This document shows positions 16,507-24,916 of a DNA stretch of 40,429 nucleotides, piece by piece; position 1 is the stretch's first letter, and each line of letters starts with the position of its first letter. Position numbers and translations under genes: made by a program. This stretch comes from Verrucomicrobiota bacterium. Lineage in GTDB: Bacteria > Verrucomicrobiota > Verrucomicrobiia > Verrucomicrobiales > DEV007. The DNA is taken from contig CAUJIH010000061.1 of assembly GCA_963205275.1 (NCBI GenBank), positions 1 to 40,429 on the forward strand. Direction: 5' to 3'. The notes under the pieces were generated by a model. That model was not told where the DNA came from. It searched no databases and was given only the letters and a program-made list of their open reading frames with translations.

Positions 16507-17412
16507 ATGATGTCCTGGCTTGATCCGGATGGAACGAAGATTCTCTACTCTGCCAGTATCTCCCCCGAGGATCAGGCGGCGATTGATGCCGCTGTAGAGG
16601 AGCTATCGGAGTCAATCCCTGTATTGCCTGCGGACACGCCACCGCCTCGCACCGACGTGCTTCTGGCGGATCGGGCGGCAATGGAGCGCTATCAAGAGGA
16701 GGTCTTTGATATGGCCGCCTTCGCTCGTAATGAGAAGTTCGTTGCAGAGACCTTTGAACTATGGGACGAGCGGGCGGAATTGGAAATCAAGCACGACAGA
16801 GCGGGCGTGATCGTGCGATTGCTGGAAGCGGCCAACAGCGGAGAAGGGATACGTAACGCTGTGGACGTGCGAGCGGCTATGATGCTACTGCCTCAAATGC
16901 GACGAGAAGCAATGGCGTCTCGTGATCCGAAAAAACTAGCCGAAATTCAAGCACTGGAGTATGCCTATCTGGAAGGTGGGACGGAAAACGCACGGGCAAT
17001 GGTGGCGCGTCGTTTCTCTCCTTACCGATCTGTAGCGGAACGTAATCTCGCTTGTCTGGGTAGTGCTCTCTCTACCATCCCTAAATCGTGGGAGAAGCGA
17101 ATCAAAGAGGCGATGACTCCTAGGGAGAAAGCACAGCGCATTGCCGCGATTCGCGAGCAGATCAAGAAGCGTGTCGAAGGACCAGGAGCGAAACCGGAAT
17201 CGGTGAAAGAGGAGGTGAGACAGCTCTTGATCGCTTGCTCTTCTCGATACCCATGGTGCCGACGGGTGGTGCTACCGTTACTGAATGGGCAGCAAGTGCG
17301 CGTTCGGAAAGTGCTACGACACGATCCGGAGCAAAAGCGAGTTTCCCATCTTTTGGGGATGGGCTGGCAGGAGTGGAATCCCACCCGCAAGCAGGTGGTG
17401 AATATGTGTTGA
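16507..17412 (+). CDS. Helical, highly charged protein of unknown function
   Basis: 301 residues starting at the tandem ATGATG (16507/16510). A GAGGG stretch just before favours the second ATG; the frame upstream is open but overlaps the previous gene. The protein is rich in Glu, Arg and Ala and is mostly alpha-helical, for example RAAMERYQEEVFDMAAFARN, LPQMRREAMASRDPKKL and MTPREKAQRIAAIREQIKKR. Its end is more mixed, with two Trp (GWQEWNPTRKQ). No signal peptide, membrane segment or catalytic motif is seen, so it is probably cytoplasmic. I do not recognise the family. The gene follows the small helical gene after 20 bp, suggesting translation from one transcript, and converges with the peptidase gene with 132 bp between. 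Confidence 0.65.
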   Translation: MMSWLDPDGTKILYSASISPEDQAAIDAAVEELSESIPVLPADTPPPRTDVLLADRAAMERYQEEVFDMAAFARNEKFVAETFELWDERAELEIKHDRAGVIVRLLEAANSGEGIRNAVDVRAAMMLLPQMRREAMASRDPKKLAEIQALEYAYLEGGTENARAMVARRFSPYRSVAERNLACLGSALSTIPKSWEKRIKEAMTPREKAQRIAAIREQIKKRVEGPGAKPESVKEEVRQLLIACSSRYPWCRRVVLPLLNGQQVRVRKVLRHDPEQKRVSHLLGMGWQEWNPTRKQVVNMC

Positions 17413-17544
17413 GAATGAGAGGTTATCGAACGATTTTGTATTACGATTCCAGTCCGATACTATCCCTCCTTTTCGATTTTCATGCAGGAAGGCAGTTTTT
17501 CAGCGTTTCTCTCGAATTGTCATGGCAAGCTTCTTCTCAAACCC

Positions 17545-18564
17545 TTAGCCAATCCAGAATCTCTGCGCGGCTTGCTCATACGGTAAATTCTTACTCACCC
17601 TTTCCCCGAGGCTCGTCAATAAAGCCTCACGTGCTGACTCGCCGAAAGAGTCCGAGCTCGATCTTTCCGCAGCAGCGATCAAAAGAGCGATCAGTCCTTC
17701 GACGTCGGTAAGGGCGACATACTCCGGCGCGATCCCTCCATCAGGGGCGCAGTTATGATAGTTGCCCAACATCACAGAAATACCTGCAGCGGAGATACCA
17801 TGCAAGTTCATCGCAGTGGCTTCGCAGGAGCCGCCGTCGAGTAGAGCACGCTGATGGTCAATTTCTGCGGACTGGGCAGCCTGAATCAATATGCCAGTCA
17901 CATCGTCACGAAAGACACTGAGCCGATCACCCACACGAATCACCGGCCCGTTTCCCATCACGGCACCACCACGTGGAGCGCTTGTCTCAATCGAAACAAA
18001 ACAAACATCCGCTGGTAATGGCCAGTTTTGTGCTAGCTTTTGTGCTCCCACGAATCCGACTTCCTCGGCGCGAGTGAAGATTCCATAGACAGAAGCATCG
18101 ATCTCCCGCCCAGAGATATCCTCAAACATCGCCAGAATCGCCGCACAACCGATGAGATCGTCACACACGCGGGCATGAATGTGCCCATCACGCAGATCGA
18201 AGGGTGGCAGATCCCACATTCCGAACTCACCAAACCATTCAACATCGCAGCGGTTCAGACGCTCCTCCGGGACTCCCCCGAGAAAGACGGGTGTGGTCGT
18301 CATGATCGTCTCACCAATTTCCGGGTTCGGATTTCGCACCCATCCTGGGTGGTCCATGTGAGCACCGAAGGCTAGTGTCGGGCGGTGATTACCTCGACGA
18401 TATAAGGCAAGAAGGTTGCCAAAACTGTCTTGCTCCAGACTCACATCGGGTAGTTTTGACAGGTGCTCGCGAATGTGACGAGCGACATGGTATTCGTGAA
18501 ACGGAGCTGTTGGAATCGAAAGAATCTCACGAAAGAGGGAGAGGATATTTTCTCGTTGCATCAT
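17545..18564 (-). CDS. M42-like zinc aminopeptidase
   Basis: 339 residues with no signal peptide. The co-catalytic metal site of the M42/M28/M20 fold is complete: GAHMDHPG (His69, Asp71), ARVCDDLIGC (Asp135/136, bridging), TRAEEVGFVGA (general base Glu167, ligand Glu168), SIETS (Glu193) and NYHNCAPDGGIAP (His270). The order and spacing fit the M42 (glutamyl aminopeptidase, FrvX-like) family, whose members form large cytoplasmic dodecamers trimming N-terminal residues from peptides. M42 enzymes usually have Asp where Glu193 lies, so a relative of M28 or M20 is possible. Two consecutive ATGs open the gene, with a GGGAAGA stretch 4 nt before the first serving as the probable ribosome binding site. 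It appears to be a single transcription unit. Confidence 0.8.
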   Translation of the reverse strand: MMQRENILSLFREILSIPTAPFHEYHVARHIREHLSKLPDVSLEQDSFGNLLALYRRGNHRPTLAFGAHMDHPGWVRNPNPEIGETIMTTTPVFLGGVPEERLNRCDVEWFGEFGMWDLPPFDLRDGHIHARVCDDLIGCAAILAMFEDISGREIDASVYGIFTRAEEVGFVGAQKLAQNWPLPADVCFVSIETSAPRGGAVMGNGPVIRVGDRLSVFRDDVTGILIQAAQSAEIDHQRALLDGGSCEATAMNLHGISAAGISVMLGNYHNCAPDGGIAPEYVALTDVEGLIALLIAAAERSSSDSFGESAREALLTSLGERVSKNLPYEQAAQRFWIG

Positions 18565-18760
18565 CGAATCTTCCCTAAGGCACTCGCATTCGTCTAGTCT
18601 GAGATCGGAGATATCTACAAAAATCGTATCGCGTCTTTGCTCCAGAGAGATGAATGAGAAATTCGTTCTCTAATCGACTTTTCTGAGAAGACTCGCCTTT
18701 CATTCAAGAATTCACGAAATTTTCGTTCCTATCTACTCAATCAGAGCCTAAAATGGATCA

Positions 18761-19231
18761 ATGAAACGATTGCCTTCCCTGTATCGCTTCGGCTCGGGAT
18801 CCCGTGAGGACGGCGGATTGTGCATCGGAGTCTCTGCTGTCATTCTAAATCACGACGATCCAGAAGGAGCGAGCACTGGCGAAGACTGTGACATCAGAAT
18901 GCCCATGCTGGCCCCCTCGTCAGAACTCGAAACAGCCTTTCAAAATGGTGAGATCGATTGGGATAAGTATTCGTGTCGCTACCGAAAGGAAATGAATACG
19001 CCGGAATGCCATCAGGTCATCCAACTACTCGCTGTTCTCTCGAATTCCATGCCTCTGGCGCTCGGATGCCGCTGTGATGAAGACAATCGCTGTCATCGCT
19101 CTATCCTCCGAGATCTGATTGCAGAGGCGCAGGCTGCCTCGCCGCATTCTACGACCGATCCCCGAATCTTACCTCCTGAGATCGGATACTCTAGTCCCGC
19201 CTGCTTTGCGAATTGGGATGACCTCGAATGA
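18761..19231 (+). CDS. DUF488-like protein
   Basis: 156 residues. The segment MPLALGCRCDEDNRCHRSIL matches the DUF488 signature, in which a hydrophobic strand with a Cys is followed by CHR and a helix. The earlier WDKYSCRYRKEM also resembles the conserved Tyr region of that family. DUF488 proteins are small, cytoplasmic and of unknown activity; conserved Cys and His residues have led to proposals of a nucleic-acid or redox role. Several Cys are present (CDIRM, SCRYR, ECHQ, CRC, RCHRS), which might bind metal. ATG 18761 follows an AT-rich gap of about 196 bp that separates it from the divergent peptidase gene. It converges with lon, 33 bp away. Confidence 0.55.
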   Translation: MKRLPSLYRFGSGSREDGGLCIGVSAVILNHDDPEGASTGEDCDIRMPMLAPSSELETAFQNGEIDWDKYSCRYRKEMNTPECHQVIQLLAVLSNSMPLALGCRCDEDNRCHRSILRDLIAEAQAASPHSTTDPRILPPEIGYSSPACFANWDDLE

Positions 19232-19238
19232 TCTACGT

Positions 19239-19259
19239 CTTCACTTCGAGAAGCGAAAG
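19239..19259. terminator. Weak hairpin between convergent DUF488-like gene and lon
   Basis: CTTCACTT and AAGCGAAAG flank a CGAG loop and can pair with one mismatch and one bulge. AAAACTCAATTTTT follows on the plus strand, giving a loose T-run for the DUF488-like transcript. The hairpin is AT-rich and imperfect, so it is only a candidate. It is the only hairpin in the 33-bp gap. Confidence 0.3.
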
Positions 19260-19264
19260 AAAAC

Positions 19265-21718
19265 TCAATTTTTAGAACTCGGAGGGGACTTGAGCAACGC
19301 TGCTTCCAGCACTTGATCAACTGTCTCTACTGGAACGAACTTCAGACTCTTTCGCGCATCCTTCGAGATCTCAGGAATATCCTTCGCATTCTTCGCGGGG
19401 ATCAGCACGGTGCGAATCCCTGCCTGAAGAGCTCCCAGAGCCTTTTCCTTCAGACCTCCGATGGGTAGAACAGCGCCCCGCAGGTTGATTTCACCCGTCA
19501 TCGCGACCTCGCGGTTGACGCTTTGGTTGGTATAGAGGGAAGCGAGAGCGGTGTACATCGCACACCCAGCGGAGGGACCATCTTTGGGCACCGCTCCGGC
19601 GGGGACATGGACGTGGGTGTCGTGCGTCTCGAAGTCCTTCGGGTCGATTCCCAATGATCCTGCACGTTCGCGGACGAGACTCCAAGCGGCTTCCATCGAC
19701 TCGCGCATCACGTCGCCGATCTGGCCGGTGAGCTTGATATTGCCCTTCCCAGCGAAGCGGATCGCCTCAATGTGCAATACTTCGCCACCGACGGGTGTGT
19801 AGGCCAGTCCGTGGACGATACCCGGCTGGCTGGCGAACAGTTTCGCCTCGTGCTCATATTTCGGCGGTCCCAGAATTTCGTCGATCACTTCCGATGTTAC
19901 TTTGACTTTGGTTTTACTGTCTTCGACGACTCGAGAGGCAATATTCCGACAGACGGATCCGATCTCACGCTCCAGATTTCGAACCCCAGCCTCGCGGGTG
20001 TGATTTTCAATCAGATAAGCAAGCGATTTTTTTGACCACGATGCCTGACGAGATTTCAGCCCATTTTCGAGGAGTTGACGCTTCACGAGATACTGTCTGG
20101 CGATCTCCAGTTTCTCCTCGCTAGTATAACCAGGCAGCTCGATCACTTCCATACGGTCCAGGAGTGGTGCCGGGATGGGATGAGTGGTATTGGCGGTGGC
20201 GATGAAAATCACCTGTCCCAGATCGAAGGGCACGTCGAGATATCGATCCATGAAGGAGTTATTCTGTTGTGGGTCAAGCACCTCCAGAAGAGCACTGGCA
20301 GGATCGCCACGGAAATCGGCACCGATCTTATCCACTTCGTCTAACATGATCACAGGATTGCGCGTGCCGAGGCGACGTAGCTCCTGAATCAATCGACCTG
20401 GCATCGAGCCGATGTAGGTGCGGCGATGTCCACGGATTTCCGACTCATCCCGAATTCCACCGAGGCTGAGCCGTGAAAAACCTCGTCCCAGCGACTCTGC
20501 GATCGAACGCCCCAGACTGGTTTTGCCCACTCCCGGAGGGCCGACAAAGCACAGGATCGGTGCATGTCCGGAGGGATTCAGCTTGCGCACGGCCAAGAAT
20601 TCGATGAGACGCCGTTTAATTTTATCCAGTCCGAAATGATCACGATCTAGAATCGAGCGGGCGAACTCGAGATCACGAATGTCCTCACTCATCTTATTCC
20701 ACGGCAATTCAGCGATCGTCTCAAGGTAGGTGACGATGACGGAGTGCTCCGGACTGGCGGGAGGGATCAGATTCAGGCGGTTCAACTCCCGAGTCGTCAT
20801 CTTTTTCACGTCCATAGGCAGCTCTGCCGATTCTAAGCGCGCACGCAAGTCCTCGACTTGCTCCTCGCCTCCTTCATTTTCCCCTAGCTCGCGCTGGATC
20901 GCACGGATCTGCTCTCGCAGATATGCCCGCCGCTGAGCATCTGAAAATTCGTCCTCCACATCAGCCCGCAGCTTTTGTTGCAGTTCGGCGATATGAAGCT
21001 GGTTATTTAGATACACTTGCACCTTCTCAACTCGCTTACGGACATCCACTTCTTCCAGCAGATGCTGCTTTTGATCCAGATCGAGATTGAGATTGGTCGC
21101 GAGGAAATCAGCGAGAATGGAAGGGGGCTCAATTGAGTCTAGCGCCATTTGAGCCTCGTCAGGAATCGTCGGACTCAACTGGATAAAACGCTGCGCGGAC
21201 TCCCGAAGATTCCGAAGAGTCGCCTCCCAGCGTGCCGTTTTCCGGGGGACTTTATTTTCCAAGATCTGAAAGCGAGCCTTCAGATAGGGATCACTCGAGA
21301 TGAATTTCGTAAACCGTGTTCTCTCGACGATCTGGATCAGCACCAGAGTTTTGTCGTCGCCATGTCGCATCATTCGTAGAACATTGCCCAAAACCCCCAC
21401 TTCGAAGAGGCCCTCGGCTTCGGGAACATCCACATCGGGATCTTTTTGAGTGGATAGCCCGAGGATGCGCCCTGCGGGCAGCAACTCGTCGAGAAGCTGC
21501 CGACTAGCCGGACGCTCTATGGTGAGAGGGGCCACGGTTCCAGGAAAAAGGACGATTCCACGCAGTGGCATCACTGGAATCACGTCAGGCAGCTCCGAAC
21601 GCCATTCCGGCAACTTGGAGCCGGGATCGCTGGTGGAGATCTCGATGATCTCACCAGTGGATTCTTTCAGAAGGCGCTCGATGTCTTCCATAAGGGGGTC
21701 AGTAAGAGGGGTAGGCAC
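19265..21718 (-). CDS. lon: ATP-dependent Lon protease
   Basis: 817 residues with the full LonA architecture. The N-terminal substrate-recognition domain (about 45-235) begins PVMPLRGIVLFPG. A coiled coil follows to about 300. The AAA+ module has Walker A GPPGVGKT (393-400), Walker B VIMLDEVDK (456-464) and a sensor-1 ATAN segment (507-510). The protease domain holds PKDGPSAG with catalytic Ser716 and GGLKEK with Lys759, the same 43-residue spacing as in E. coli Lon. It degrades misfolded and regulatory proteins in the cytoplasm using ATP. The GTG at 21718 is given; an ATG nine codons later (21691) is an equally possible start. It lies 62 bp downstream of the hsp20 gene on the same strand, giving a proteostasis pair that is probably induced together by heat or unfolded protein. 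Confidence 0.96.
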   Translation of the reverse strand: MPTPLTDPLMEDIERLLKESTGEIIEISTSDPGSKLPEWRSELPDVIPVMPLRGIVLFPGTVAPLTIERPASRQLLDELLPAGRILGLSTQKDPDVDVPEAEGLFEVGVLGNVLRMMRHGDDKTLVLIQIVERTRFTKFISSDPYLKARFQILENKVPRKTARWEATLRNLRESAQRFIQLSPTIPDEAQMALDSIEPPSILADFLATNLNLDLDQKQHLLEEVDVRKRVEKVQVYLNNQLHIAELQQKLRADVEDEFSDAQRRAYLREQIRAIQRELGENEGGEEQVEDLRARLESAELPMDVKKMTTRELNRLNLIPPASPEHSVIVTYLETIAELPWNKMSEDIRDLEFARSILDRDHFGLDKIKRRLIEFLAVRKLNPSGHAPILCFVGPPGVGKTSLGRSIAESLGRGFSRLSLGGIRDESEIRGHRRTYIGSMPGRLIQELRRLGTRNPVIMLDEVDKIGADFRGDPASALLEVLDPQQNNSFMDRYLDVPFDLGQVIFIATANTTHPIPAPLLDRMEVIELPGYTSEEKLEIARQYLVKRQLLENGLKSRQASWSKKSLAYLIENHTREAGVRNLEREIGSVCRNIASRVVEDSKTKVKVTSEVIDEILGPPKYEHEAKLFASQPGIVHGLAYTPVGGEVLHIEAIRFAGKGNIKLTGQIGDVMRESMEAAWSLVRERAGSLGIDPKDFETHDTHVHVPAGAVPKDGPSAGCAMYTALASLYTNQSVNREVAMTGEINLRGAVLPIGGLKEKALGALQAGIRTVLIPAKNAKDIPEISKDARKSLKFVPVETVDQVLEAALLKSPPSSKN

Positions 21719-21780
21719 GGGATATTTCTGTGAATGAAGGTTCGTTACGTCGTGTTAGACGAATGAACAGGGTCTCTGAC

Positions 21781-22185
21781 TTACGCAAGAGGAAGAATTA
21801 TTCGAAGCAAGCCATTTTCTTGCTTCGCGGCAACTCGATCTGGCAAGATCTCAGCTGGTAGCTCGATTTCGCGGAAAAAATATCCACACTCAATCTCCAT
21901 CGTCATTACTTGACAGTTATTCCCCTGTCGTTCTGAGATCTGCAGAGGTGATCGTCTTTCCCCGGAGATTCGGATCAGATGGGGCGTAGCCTCAATGTGT
22001 AGATCCCGCTTTTCCACTCCGGCGAGATCCACCCAGACTTCGATATGATCCTCGTATCGATAGGCAGTGATGTCCGGCTGCCACCCGACAGGAACGCGAA
22101 AATCCAGAAACTGAAGCTGACTCAAATCATAGGCCAGACCTCCAGCGCGACCGATGATACGAGCGAGCCGAACCTTTTTTGACAT
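21781..22185 (-). CDS. Small heat-shock protein, Hsp20/alpha-crystallin family
   Basis: About 134 residues from ATG 22185, chosen over an upstream TTG (22224) because MSKKVRLARI is a natural beginning. The alpha-crystallin domain is clear: WQPDITAYRYEDHIEVWVDL, AGVEKRDLHIEATPHLIRI, SGERR, then FFREIELPAEILPDRVAAK and the closing NGLLRIILPLA, corresponding to the family's A/N-G-x-L-x-I-x-x-P motif. The chaperone holds unfolding proteins in large oligomers without using ATP. The gene precedes lon on the same strand, so a holding chaperone and the main degradative protease are probably co-expressed. The C-terminal I-x-I tail used for oligomer packing is absent, since the protein ends right after the domain. 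I found no clear heat-shock promoter box or inverted repeat upstream. Confidence 0.9.
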   Translation of the reverse strand: MSKKVRLARIIGRAGGLAYDLSQLQFLDFRVPVGWQPDITAYRYEDHIEVWVDLAGVEKRDLHIEATPHLIRISGERRSPLQISERQGNNCQVMTMEIECGYFFREIELPAEILPDRVAAKQENGLLRIILPLA

Positions 22186-22239
22186 GTGAGAAGGGAGGAT
22201 ACAGGGAAAATCACAGAAGTTCAATCCCCAGACGAAAGA

Positions 22240-23616
22240 TTACTTCCACTTCAGTACAAGTCCATAGGCGTCGGCACTGCCATTTCCCGCTGCCAAAGAG
22301 GACTTCCCGTACGTCACCGGTGGCGTCCACGCTCCGGCGAGGGCCAGCCGCCCATCGGGGTGCCAAGCCATCGTATAGGCATTATCTCCCTTCACTCCTC
22401 CACAGGTGAACAACCATTCGATCTGGCCCTCGGCATCGAGAGCCGCGGCATAGATATCGGTTGCCCCGAGAGAGGTAAGGCTCTTCCCGCCGAAAGAAGC
22501 CGTGCCCGAGAACTCTCCCGTCACGAAACAACGCCCCGTTCCATCAGCAGTAAGGCCGAGACAGTAATCGACGCCTGGACTCTGAATCGTGCGGATCCAA
22601 CGAAGAGTTCCGTCGGTGGCATAACTGGCCAGAAAGCCGTCATTGTCTTTCTCTCCAGTCGAGGAAACCACCTGATCGGGAGCAGCCAGTTCGCCGCGGA
22701 ACATCCCGGCACCCCAGACGCGCCCTTCGGCGTCCACCGTGATCTCATGAAATCCTGCACTCGGAGTGCCCGCAACACTCCGAAACCAGAGGGCATCGCC
22801 GTCCTGATTCAGCTTGATGAGTATGGCTGACTGCCCCGCCCCAGCGGGTGAGATTGACAGCGATCCGAAGGCACCACTCCCACTGCCACTTCCGCCGATA
22901 TAGATCGCTCCCTTTCCGTCCACTCCGACTCCATGACCACTGCCGCGGAAGTTGCCCGACGTGCTCTTCGCCCATCTCACTTCTCCGGCAGGACTATATT
23001 TTGCACAAAAGATCGACTGAATTTGACTACCAGGATTCACCGTCACATCGCCGAATTTTACTTCTCCGACAATCGCTCCTGACACCACCAGATCTCCATC
23101 GGGAGCTAGAGCAATCGCATGACCGTAGTCATACCCTGTTCCTCCCGCTGTCCGAATCCAGTCGAGATGCCCTTCAGGCGAAAACCGAGCGACGAACAGA
23201 TCGTAATCTCCACGATTCGGCAGGATTTCTCCATCTGCCTTCGCATCAGTGCTCTGGTAATGTCCCGTCACATAAGCATTTCCCGCCGCATCCGTCACCA
23301 CACCGTATCCCCGATCAATCTGACTCCCTCCCAAGCTGCGCACCCAGAGAAAGCGTCCCTCTCGGGAAACTTTCGCAAGAAAAAAGTCAGTCGAGCCAAA
23401 GCTATCGCGATGCTGATCCCCGAACGTTCCCTCCCCGGAGGTCTCACCAGCCAGAAAAACATTTCCCTCTCGATCAAAGGCGACGGCACGAGTCTTATCC
23501 GCTGTCGCCGATCCTCCGCTCGCTGCCCATTCGACAACCGGATCAGCAGCCGAGGCAGAAACGGTACAAAAAAGAGGGAATATCCAAAGAACGAAAGTAA
23601 CAATACGATACGACAT
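22240..23616 (-). CDS. Secreted SBBP-type beta-propeller repeat protein
   Basis: About 458 residues from ATG 23616, giving a good signal peptide (MSYRIVTFVLWIFPLFCTVSASA/AD); the frame is open further upstream but that sequence is not export-like. The mature protein has about eight repeats of 45-55 residues, each containing a pattern like VAFDREGNVFLAGETSG ... FFLAKVSREGRFLWVRSLGG, the beta-propeller (SBBP) repeat. Such proteins are secreted or surface-exposed, with unknown ligands. No dockerin, anchor or sorting tail follows the last repeat, which ends AYGLVLKWK. It lies 54 bp upstream of hsp20 on the same strand, so read-through into the chaperone-protease pair is possible, though a functional link seems unlikely. 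Confidence 0.82.
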   Translation of the reverse strand: MSYRIVTFVLWIFPLFCTVSASAADPVVEWAASGGSATADKTRAVAFDREGNVFLAGETSGEGTFGDQHRDSFGSTDFFLAKVSREGRFLWVRSLGGSQIDRGYGVVTDAAGNAYVTGHYQSTDAKADGEILPNRGDYDLFVARFSPEGHLDWIRTAGGTGYDYGHAIALAPDGDLVVSGAIVGEVKFGDVTVNPGSQIQSIFCAKYSPAGEVRWAKSTSGNFRGSGHGVGVDGKGAIYIGGSGSGSGAFGSLSISPAGAGQSAILIKLNQDGDALWFRSVAGTPSAGFHEITVDAEGRVWGAGMFRGELAAPDQVVSSTGEKDNDGFLASYATDGTLRWIRTIQSPGVDYCLGLTADGTGRCFVTGEFSGTASFGGKSLTSLGATDIYAAALDAEGQIEWLFTCGGVKGDNAYTMAWHPDGRLALAGAWTPPVTYGKSSLAAGNGSADAYGLVLKWK

Positions 23617-23820
23617 ACCGGATTCACGATCCAACTCTGCGATCCCGCAAGTCTTCGTCCCACCCCGGCGCACATGCGCCTGAGAGGATGCTCATCAAAC
23701 GGAAAGTTCTTGTTTCCTTGAAAGAGTTGTGTCTAGATAAAACATTGGTAGGAAATTAATTATTACGCGTTTGAAACAAGCCCACAGCTCTCGTATCCTC
23801 AAAGTCACTACAATTTTGAC

Positions 23821-24354
23821 ATGAAAGGCTTTCTTATTCTCATTACCCTTCTAGCAGCTGGTTACGCCCTCTACTCATACAAAAGAGCGAGCGAGCTTGA
23901 GACGCAAATCGCAGGATTAGCCGGTGCCGCTCGCGATCAAGCAGCACTCTCTGATCGCGATGCCATGGCTCAAAGAACGATTTTTCAGGCTCAAATTGCC
24001 GATCTGAACACACAAACGGATTTGTATCTCGCCAACTATCGGCTCCGGAAGCAAAAGCTTCAGAGCGAACTATACGATCTTTCATGGAAACGAGATTCCT
24101 ATGTGAATACTGTGAAGGATCGGATCGCAGCAATCGAAGGGAATTATGGCTCGAACCTGCGTATGAGCCGTGCTGATATTCCCAAGCAGACCGAAAAGAT
24201 TAAGGAGGAAGGAGCCAAAAAGGTGAAAGAATTTGAAGCCGAGATTGCAAAGAAGCAGGACGAGATGGCACTCCTTGAATCTGAGAAAATTCAGCACGAA
24301 TCTGATTCCCAGCGTCAACTGACCGCTCTCCATGCGAAACTTCGGGGACTGTAG
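23821..24354 (+). CDS. Membrane-anchored coiled-coil protein
   Basis: 177 residues. Residues 2-18 (KGFLILITLLAAGYALY) form one N-terminal membrane segment with a short inside tail. Nearly all the rest is heptad-like and charged (KRASELETQIAGLAG, TEKIKEEGAKKVKEFEAEIA, KKQDEMALLESEKIQHES), predicting a long coiled coil in the periplasm. No enzymatic motif is present. It could be a structural spacer or a partner of an envelope complex. It is preceded by a 204-bp AT-rich gap and followed by a 214-bp gap, so it is probably transcribed alone. I do not recognise the family. Confidence 0.7.
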   Translation: MKGFLILITLLAAGYALYSYKRASELETQIAGLAGAARDQAALSDRDAMAQRTIFQAQIADLNTQTDLYLANYRLRKQKLQSELYDLSWKRDSYVNTVKDRIAAIEGNYGSNLRMSRADIPKQTEKIKEEGAKKVKEFEAEIAKKQDEMALLESEKIQHESDSQRQLTALHAKLRGL

Positions 24355-24532
24355 TCTGTGGTTCAGGTAGGCATCTACTGATTGGAGAAATCCAACTCGC
24401 ATCTTACTCCCACGAACGCATTCTATAAGCACCGAACACTACGCATCCTCACAGCTCAAGATTCCTAAGAGCAAGCTTTGGCGCGTCGCCTTTCCAATTT
24501 AGATTCGCCGCTCACACAAGTAAATCCGCCAC

Positions 24533-24562
24533 TTGACGAAAGTTCGTGATTTATTTTAAGAT
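24533..24562 (+). promoter_or_regulatory. Sigma70-like promoter with overlapping small palindrome
   Basis: TTGACG (24533-24538) and TAAGAT (24557-24562) are separated by 18 bp, a fair match to -35 and -10 boxes. The ATG at 24569 follows six bases after the -10, implying a leaderless or nearly leaderless transcript. ACGAA-AG-TTCGT (24536-24547) is a perfect inverted repeat overlapping the -35 box and could be an operator. Confidence 0.4.
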
Positions 24563-24568
24563 TCAGAC

Positions 24569-24889
24569 ATGAAATCAGTAATCACCTCTGTTCTCGCTTT
24601 CACCCTGTCCATATTTCTGACCTTTTTCAGCGACTTGCAGGCCGCCGACCTACCGACGCTCGCTGCTCCGGAGGCCGCACGAATCGCTCAGGAAGACTTG
24701 GCTTCTCGCGGACTCGACTCTACCATTTTCATTCTGGAGATGTCCTATAAAGGACAAAAACTGATCGGCTCCGGGCCAGCCTATTGGGAGGTCTTTTGGT
24801 CGAAGGAGTTCGACGCTCAGACGGCAGGACGCAAGGAAATCGGGCTAAAAATCAAGATGGATGGGAGCTTTACGCGCTCTGTCCGATGA
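24569..24889 (+). CDS. Small secreted protein, PepSY-like
   Basis: 106 residues. A signal peptide (MKSVITSVLAFTLSIFLTFFSDLQA/AD) is followed by a small domain in which APEAARIAQEDLASRGLDS forms a helix and YWEVFWSKE then EIGLKIKMDGSFTR form strands. The helix-strand-Trp-strand order resembles PepSY/YpeB-type small periplasmic domains, which are thought to inhibit or modulate secreted peptidases. The resemblance is weak and function is unknown. It is followed after 27 bp by the large glycosidase-like gene on the same strand, which suggests co-transcription. Confidence 0.6.
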   Translation: MKSVITSVLAFTLSIFLTFFSDLQAADLPTLAAPEAARIAQEDLASRGLDSTIFILEMSYKGQKLIGSGPAYWEVFWSKEFDAQTAGRKEIGLKIKMDGSFTRSVR

Positions 24890-24916
24890 AAGGTCTCCGA
24901 TAGTGCCATCTGGGCG

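Noticed and set aside
22848..23600. 250-codon plus-strand frame opposite the beta-propeller gene
   Set aside because: The composition (His, Arg and Ser excess) is that of a shadow frame; the minus strand carries clear propeller repeats and a signal peptide.
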